NCBI GenBank assembly: GCA_947179155.2
Contig: OX359280.1
Span: 39,229,055-39,293,054, forward strand
Reading direction: 5' to 3'
Source: Hedera helix
Lineage: Eukaryota; Streptophyta; Magnoliopsida; Apiales; Araliaceae
DNA: 64,000 bases
Numbering within the stretch: the stretch's first letter is position 1; the number at the start of each line of letters is the position of its first letter. A program made the translations under genes and the position numbers. Positions 58,921-64,000 of the stretch are shown one piece after another. Under the pieces are notes generated by a model. That model made no database searches. It saw only the letters and a program-made list of their open reading frames with translations, and had not been told where the DNA came from.

Positions 58921-60843
58921 TCAGTTGTAAAAAAATAGATCATCAGCCATGAACATCTGATCTTTCCTCCCAGAACCTTTATCATCTTCTTCATCATCCT
59001 TTGAGGAGTTGATCAACGGTAGAGATTGATCCTCCTCCCCCTCAGAAAGCTGACTGAGTGCATCGGACGGCAGGGATTGATCCACGTCATCAGTGTTCAA
59101 TTCTTCTAGTTTTCGTACAGAAGACATCTCCCCCCTATTCCCGAGCAAGACAGCCGAATCAACGCCGTTAAAAAAGGCCGGCGAGCAATGCCGTTCTGTT
59201 GGAGTGGATCCGGCCGGCGAAGGCAACGGAGACGGCGGTGCATTAGATGGAACGTGCACTTGTTCGCTCGCTGGAGCTGAACTTCCAACAACGTTTTTGG
59301 CTTCGCCGGAGTAAATTGGTGGCGGAGACTGGATCGATTTTCCGTCCGCAACGAATTCTTGTTCGGTGGCCGGAGATATATTTTCCATACTGTTTACAGC
59401 TTCCCTAGAAAACATCGGTGCTGGCGACGGAACTCTGAAATGATTGAACTCATACCGTACATCAGAATCTCCCTTGTAAGCCGGTGAAGGAAACGGTGTG
59501 TCGGTATTCACCAAATGTGATGTTTCGCCGGAAAGCTCACTAATGCCGTTCGAGTAATCTGGCGCTGCCGATGGAACGTCTGTAAATCCTGAAACCGAAA
59601 ATCCAGTTGGAGACTGACTATTTACTTGAAAATTCGGCGCTGAAACCGGAACTCCATATTTGCCGGAATCTGACAATTCACCAGAAAGCTGATTAATGCC
59701 GGTGTTGTAGTCCGCTGATGGAGATGGAACTCCGGAAAATGCAGATCCAGAAAATCCAGTGGGAGACTGACTAATTATATCAGAATTCGCTGAAGCCGGA
59801 ACTCGATCATTGCCGGATTCAAATATTTCGCCGGAAACGTCAGCGGCTGCGTCATCCAAACTCCGTGTAACAGAGACCACAACAATCCACGGATTATAGT
59901 AAACCTCTGTAAAATTGATCTTAACGCCGTTTACAGTTAACCTTCCGTCAATTTCTCCAATAACAACTATCTTGTTCGGAGCCATCGTCTCCATGAAGGT
60001 TCCAGCCGGAACCCTAGAAAGCTCCATTAGACGCAGCCGTTTAGGCACCACATGGTGAAGGAAATCGTATTTGAAACCGTCAGAAAACGAGAGCAGAGTC
60101 TCATCGGACGGAGAAAAGACGGTAACGGCCGGTAATCGCATCAGATCCAATCGTTTAATCGCCATCGCCGTCGCTACGATCGTGAATCCCCTCCTGTTCA
60201 AAGCCCTGATCGCGTGATCAAGAAACGATCTATCGACCTGAGATTTAATCTCCACCGTCGGACTAGGCAGAGAGCATTTCGACGCTGAGGTGGGATCCAG
60301 AACACCGTCGATTCCATGGACGGTGAGATGATCGTCCAGGTAGAGATCCGGATGGCGGATCGTAACGGACAGGATCGGTTTCTTGGATCCGGCGACTGAG
60401 ATATCTCCGTTGGATTTTCTCGAAAGGAACAAACAGTAGTCCCCGTGAAGCGTACGCATCTCAGTATTATCTGCTGCGGCGGCAAGTGACGAGAGGTTCT
60501 GCCACGTGAGGGGGTGGCTGAGGGTGTGGTAGAGGAGGAGGGAACTGGTGATGCGGGGAGGAGCATGGCGGTGGCTGTTGAAAATTGCGGCGGCGAAAGA
60601 GAAGGCGAAGTCCGGCGGGGCGAGTACGGTGCCGGAGGCGTTGGTGAAGGAGGGGGAGAGGAGGGTGGTAGCGAAGAGGGAGTAGCCGCGGGAAGAGAGG
60701 GCGTCGGCGGCGGCGACGGCGGAGGAGAGCGGCGGAAGGGAGGTGGAGGAATTAGCCCAGGAGAGGAGGAGGCAGAAGAGGAAGGGGAGAGAGAAAGTGA
60801 AGAGGGTGAAGAAACTGTGATCTTGAAGAAAGATTCTTGCCAT
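58921..60843 (-). CDS. Fasciclin-like arabinogalactan protein (FLA), FLA19-21 type
   Basis: Single-exon gene, 640 residues. An N-terminal hydrophobic signal (FTLFTFSLPFLFCLLLSWAN, residues ~12-31) directs secretion. Two FAS1 domains: ~45-185 (GYSLFATTLLSPSF, TVLAPPDFAF, LTVHGIDGVL) and ~205-335 (FLDHAIRALNRRGFTIVA, VTVFSPSDETLL, LTVNGVKI). The remaining ~300 residues are rich in Pro, Ser, Ala and Gly, with repeated SQSPTGFS...GVPSPSADY-type blocks and SPAP/SPPP motifs typical of arabinogalactan attachment. The C-terminus is acidic (KDDEEDDKGSG) and lacks a hydrophobic GPI signal, as in the FLA19-21 group. Role: cell-wall/extracellular glycoprotein in adhesion. The start is the first Met before the signal peptide. 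No lesion seen. Confidence 0.9.
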   Translation of the reverse strand: MARIFLQDHSFFTLFTFSLPFLFCLLLSWANSSTSLPPLSSAVAAADALSSRGYSLFATTLLSPSFTNASGTVLAPPDFAFSFAAAIFNSHRHAPPRITSSLLLYHTLSHPLTWQNLSSLAAAADNTEMRTLHGDYCLFLSRKSNGDISVAGSKKPILSVTIRHPDLYLDDHLTVHGIDGVLDPTSASKCSLPSPTVEIKSQVDRSFLDHAIRALNRRGFTIVATAMAIKRLDLMRLPAVTVFSPSDETLLSFSDGFKYDFLHHVVPKRLRLMELSRVPAGTFMETMAPNKIVVIGEIDGRLTVNGVKINFTEVYYNPWIVVVSVTRSLDDAAADVSGEIFESGNDRVPASANSDIISQSPTGFSGSAFSGVPSPSADYNTGINQLSGELSDSGKYGVPVSAPNFQVNSQSPTGFSVSGFTDVPSAAPDYSNGISELSGETSHLVNTDTPFPSPAYKGDSDVRYEFNHFRVPSPAPMFSREAVNSMENISPATEQEFVADGKSIQSPPPIYSGEAKNVVGSSAPASEQVHVPSNAPPSPLPSPAGSTPTERHCSPAFFNGVDSAVLLGNRGEMSSVRKLEELNTDDVDQSLPSDALSQLSEGEEDQSLPLINSSKDDEEDDKGSGRKDQMFMADDLFFYN

Positions 60844-60898
60844 TTTTTTTTTACTGTAAAAGCTTTGATTTCTTGAAGTAGGAAGAAACTAGGGGGTG

Positions 60899-60906
60899 TA
60901 TTTATA
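60899..60906 (-). promoter_or_regulatory. TATA box of the FLA gene
   Basis: Minus-strand TATAAATA about 55 bases upstream of the start codon, so the 5' UTR would be only about 25 bases. Confidence 0.55.
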
Positions 60907-61430
60907 TTTTATATTGCAGAAGTGGGTTTTTTTAGTAGCTACTATATATCAGTCTCAGTACCGTACTGACGGTTATGTAGAGGGAAGTGATGCTGGGCGG
61001 GAAAAAGAGAGGTTGTTAAACAATTTTTTGATTCTTTTCAAATAGATATTTCAATTTCAGATACATATTTTAAAGAAATTGTGGGAAAATTGGAAGAAAA
61101 AAAAAAGAAAAAAAAATATAAATGTTAATATGTACTCATAAAAAGAAAGAAATCAACAAAAAATATATATATAAATTTTTACTTGATGGAGTAGCCGAAC
61201 AATATTAAATTTTCTTGCATTAATTAACATTGCCATAGAATCAACATAATTTTATTGCAGGGGAAAAAATCATTAACTAAAAAACTTGGATTAAGGTTAA
61301 TTATACAATCTGATAAACAAATACTGACAAGCCTCTTGCAAATGAAAAATGTGATATCTGAATTCTTCTGCCCCATGCATGCCTTAAACTGTAGTATTGC
61401 ACTTATATATATATATATATAGGGGTATAT
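60907..61430. other. Upstream region of FLA, no other gene
   Basis: AT-rich, ending in a (TA)n run (about 61404-61421) beside hairpin element H3. Confidence 0.4.
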
Positions 61431-61576
61431 GTAGGTACACAGTTGTGTACTTACACGGTAGGGCTATGACGACGGATTTAATGGCTATGACGACAGTTTT
61501 TTTGATAGTACCGTTGTCATAACCATAAAAACTGTCGTTAAAGTCCTACTGTGTAGGTATACAGTTGTGTAGCTAC
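61431..61576. mobile_element. CGACGG-family hairpin MITE, copy H3
   Basis: Left arm GTAGGTACACAGTTGTGTAC and right arm (inverse of GTAGCTACACAACTGTATAC) are inverted. Inside, GGCTATGACGACGG occurs as in H1 and H2. (TA)n runs lie on both sides (about 61404-61421 and 61587-61606). Confidence 0.6.
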
Positions 61577-61970
61577 ATTTTTACCATATATATATATATA
61601 TATATAACAATAAAAGATTGGTAGATAAAGTTATTTAGGAATTAGTTTTACACTAAAATTTACTTTCTTAATTTTTTTTTTTTTTAATGTTTTAATCATG
61701 TTAATGCTTAATTACTTTACCTAATTTCACAAGGAACGCATGCATGTGCATATAAGCTAGTATTACAAACTGTCATTTTGTGTAGCACAATTTCGATGAT
61801 TTTATGTTTCAGCTTGGGGTGGTCATTTACTTGGTTCTTCTTTTCCAGTTTACTACTCATGAATTAATGTAAGTACATTTTTATTTTACTTTCTCTCCAA
61901 TTTATCGATGAATGTAAATATATTTACACCTCACTCATCTTCTATTTGGAACTAACGCTATATTTAGATC
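61577..61970. other. No gene seen
   Basis: AT-rich intergenic DNA starting with a TA run. Confidence 0.4.
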
Positions 61971-62085
61971 GAATGAAAAGTAAATGATTCATTCTATTCT
62001 CGACTCAAACGAGTCATTCTTTAAATAGAATGAAAAGTAAATGATTCATTCTATTCTCGACTCAAACGAGTCATTCTTTACCCTC
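61971..62085. repeat. 57-bp tandem duplication
   Basis: Two nearly identical copies of GAATGAAAAGTAAATGATTC through GACTCAAACGAGTCATTCTT. Each holds the palindrome-like GACTCAAACGAGTC. Confidence 0.9.
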
Positions 62086-63376
62086 ACTCAATGAATAAAA
62101 TATATAAATTAAGCATAATTTTTTTTCATAAGTCATTTTATTCTCACATTCATTCTTATAATCCAAATGTAACATAAGAAGAGATAGAAAAGAAAAGAAA
62201 CCTAAAAGTAAATAATAGTACATGATATAACTTTTTTAATTAATACAAGACCAGCAATCTATATATACTTTTAAGCTTAAAATTTTCCGTTTGTTCTTCA
62301 TTTTCATTTTTTGTCACTGGACTTGTTTCATCTCAGTTACACTTTCCTTCAATTTTCTGCACTTCTATAAAATAATCATTCTGTCATTTGCATGTAGAAA
62401 AGATCTAAATAGATGTATCATCAAAGAAATTACAACCATATGATCCATTGTGCAAAGACTGGAATGCATGAATGTAACTTTTAAATTCATTAGGTGATAT
62501 ATAGATGTTGTTGATTTAGTGTTAAAAATAAAAACTTGAAATACTTCATGAATTGAGTGAAATGCAGAAATGTGTAAGTAATAGGCAACAGCCAAATTAA
62601 CCACAAAAAATGTCCAAAAAAGAATAAAAATAATAACAATCACAAAATGATTAAACATATACTAGACATGATTTTGGTATAAAATGTTACAGAACTCATA
62701 TAGTGAAACTTTATAGTATCCAGTTAACGACTATATATTATAGTTTAAATAATTGTATGGCCACTCTCCAGTTTCAACTCTTTGGTGTGATTCTTCTTTT
62801 TCTTTTGCAGTTTGCACTTTTGAATGGAAGCATATTCTTATGCATCTCCTTTAATTCTAATAAGAATATATTTGTTTAGACCTCACTCGTTTTCTATTTG
62901 TATCAAGAAGAGAAGGAAACTAATTAAAGTTTGATATGAAATACATAATCAATTTTAAATACACTGCAAGCTAATTTTCGTTTCAGTTAATTCGTTGAAA
63001 ATGTGAAAAATAAACAAAATTTGTATTTAATGAAGGGATCATAAAATGAGAAACTGAGTCATTAATATTTTTTTTTTTTGAAATTTAATTTCAAGAACTA
63101 AAAAGATCGATAAAATATTGTTTTGGGTTTTGAAGTTAATTTGGTTGTTCATTATATATGTAGAACATACTTTCAATAAATTTATTATTTGATAAAATTC
63201 AAGCAAATTAGATGTGCCGGTAAGGTAGCTTAATTTTGACACATAAAATTCGCTTTAGGCACATTTCTTGTTGCAACGACTCTTTTGGACACATTCATGC
63301 AAAGAACACATGCACATACTCAGCTTAAAAGTCTCAAATCACCCTAAATTCCTTGCTCATGAAGAACTAGTTGCAT
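62086..63376. other. Intergenic, no gene seen
   Basis: AT-rich upstream DNA of the aspartic protease gene. Short open frames only. Confidence 0.4.
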
Positions 63377-63379
63377 CCT

Positions 63380-63388
63380 TCACTATAA
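63380..63388 (+). promoter_or_regulatory. Candidate TATA box of the aspartic protease gene
   Basis: CTATAAGTA about 65 bases upstream of the start codon, in a CT-rich 5' leader context. Confidence 0.45.
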
Positions 63389-63449
63389 GTACTCACTACA
63401 TTTTAACCCCATTTCATCTACATTTTCTTCTTCAATCCCTCAAAAAATC

Positions 63450-64000
63450 ATGCCGACCATTGTAACATTACTTGGTTCATTTTTCCTCATTGCGCTAGCA
63501 ATTACAACGCCAGTTCTATCTTTAAAAAGCTTTAGCGTCGACCTCATTCACCGCGATTCGCCAAACTCTCCATTATATGATCCTTCCTTGTCTCATGCGC
63601 AGCGCGCGGTTCATGCTTTGCAACGTTCATCTGATCGTATTAAGCATCTCCACACGTTAATTTCTCGACAATCGCTAATTAGTACTACTATTATTCCCTC
63701 GTCGGGAGATTTTACTATAAGGATTTCTGTTGGCACTCCGCCACTAGAAATCGTGGCGTTGGTTGATACTGGAAGTGACGTATTTTGGACGCAGTGTGCG
63801 CCCCAGCAAAATACACGGACTCTTTTTAATCCGAATAATTCCTCAACATACGAACAAATTCCTTGCAACTCAACGCAATGCCAATCTCTTGAAACTACTT
63901 CTTGCCACACCACGATGAATACTTGCCAATACATGTCAATGTATCTAGACGCACCATCCAGAGTTCTCGATCTTGGGACTGATACAATCATGTTGGAGCA
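63450..64000 (+). CDS. CDR1-like pepsin-type aspartic protease (5' part; runs off the window)
   Basis: Open frame from the ATG at 63450 to the window end, about 183 residues seen. Signal peptide ~1-24 (LLGSFFLIALAITTPVLS), then the prosegment motif FSVDLIHRDSPNSPLYDPS typical of CDR1/CND41-like plant proteases, then the mature start FTIRISVGTPP and the first catalytic motif VDTGSDVFWTQC (Asp-Thr-Gly). This extracellular group includes CDR1, which acts in salicylate-dependent disease resistance. Odd points: the usual Cys-rich PC..C segment after WTQC is shortened (APQQNTRTLFNP), and the flap region YMSMYLDAPSRVLDLGTDT lacks the common Y-GDGS pattern. The second catalytic Asp lies outside the window. 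Confidence 0.85.
   Translation, partial: MPTIVTLLGSFFLIALAITTPVLSLKSFSVDLIHRDSPNSPLYDPSLSHAQRAVHALQRSSDRIKHLHTLISRQSLISTTIIPSSGDFTIRISVGTPPLEIVALVDTGSDVFWTQCAPQQNTRTLFNPNNSSTYEQIPCNSTQCQSLETTSCHTTMNTCQYMSMYLDAPSRVLDLGTDTIMLE

Noticed and set aside
60514..60876. 120-codon Gly/Glu-rich plus-strand open frame
   Set aside because: Antisense shadow of the GC-rich signal and FAS1 coding region of the fasciclin gene.

Overview
This window is nuclear DNA of a flowering plant, almost certainly a eudicot. The evidence is AT-rich intergenic DNA, GT-AG introns, Ty3 and Ty1 LTR retrotransposons, several MITE classes, a fasciclin-like arabinogalactan protein gene, and above all TIR-NBS-LRR (TNL) immune receptor genes, a class missing from grasses. 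I cannot name the species.

Layout. 1-10.3 kb is a nest of retrotransposon debris: a direct and an inverted copy of related ~3 kb chromovirus LTRs, the integrase/chromodomain end of such an element with its own 3' LTR, and the 5' end of a different LTR element. 11.2-16.2 kb holds TNL gene 1 (+), five exons. 17.3-24.3 kb holds an AT-rich duplicated repeat, a Mutator-like insertion with a target duplication and a paralogous empty site, a TNL pseudogene on the minus strand, a hairpin MITE, a TIR relic and a Tourist-like element swollen by a TAA microsatellite. 24.8-36.9 kb holds TNL gene 2 (+), five exons with the same splice phases as gene 1, but with a 7.2 kb first intron filled by a hAT MITE, a Helitron-like segment with gene fragments, an LTR, a BUBR1/MAD3 first-exon fragment and a Tourist MITE. 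38.9-46.6 kb (-) is a decayed, 3'-truncated copy of a conserved plant gene with a discoidin-like N-terminus. 47.6-48.6 kb (-) is a broken B3-domain gene. 53.4-56.6 kb (-) is a degenerate Ty1/copia element, followed by the last part of a plastid phosphate-translocator gene. 58.9-60.8 kb (-) is an apparently intact fasciclin-like gene. 63.45 kb to the end (+) is the start of a CDR1-like aspartic protease.

How the genes relate. The functional theme is disease resistance: two near-complete TNLs, one inverted NB-ARC pseudogene and one TIR relic form a birth-and-death cluster. The most unusual signal is the C-terminal tail of the two TNLs. After the post-LRR (C-JID-like) domain both carry acidic tandem repeats and end in the same basic residues (NSKRLRS). 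The gene 2 tail has four 24-residue units with DLNxxP motifs, which match the EAR motif that recruits TOPLESS co-repressors. The gene 1 tail is made of a different 11-residue repeat and is now out of frame, behind a stop codon.
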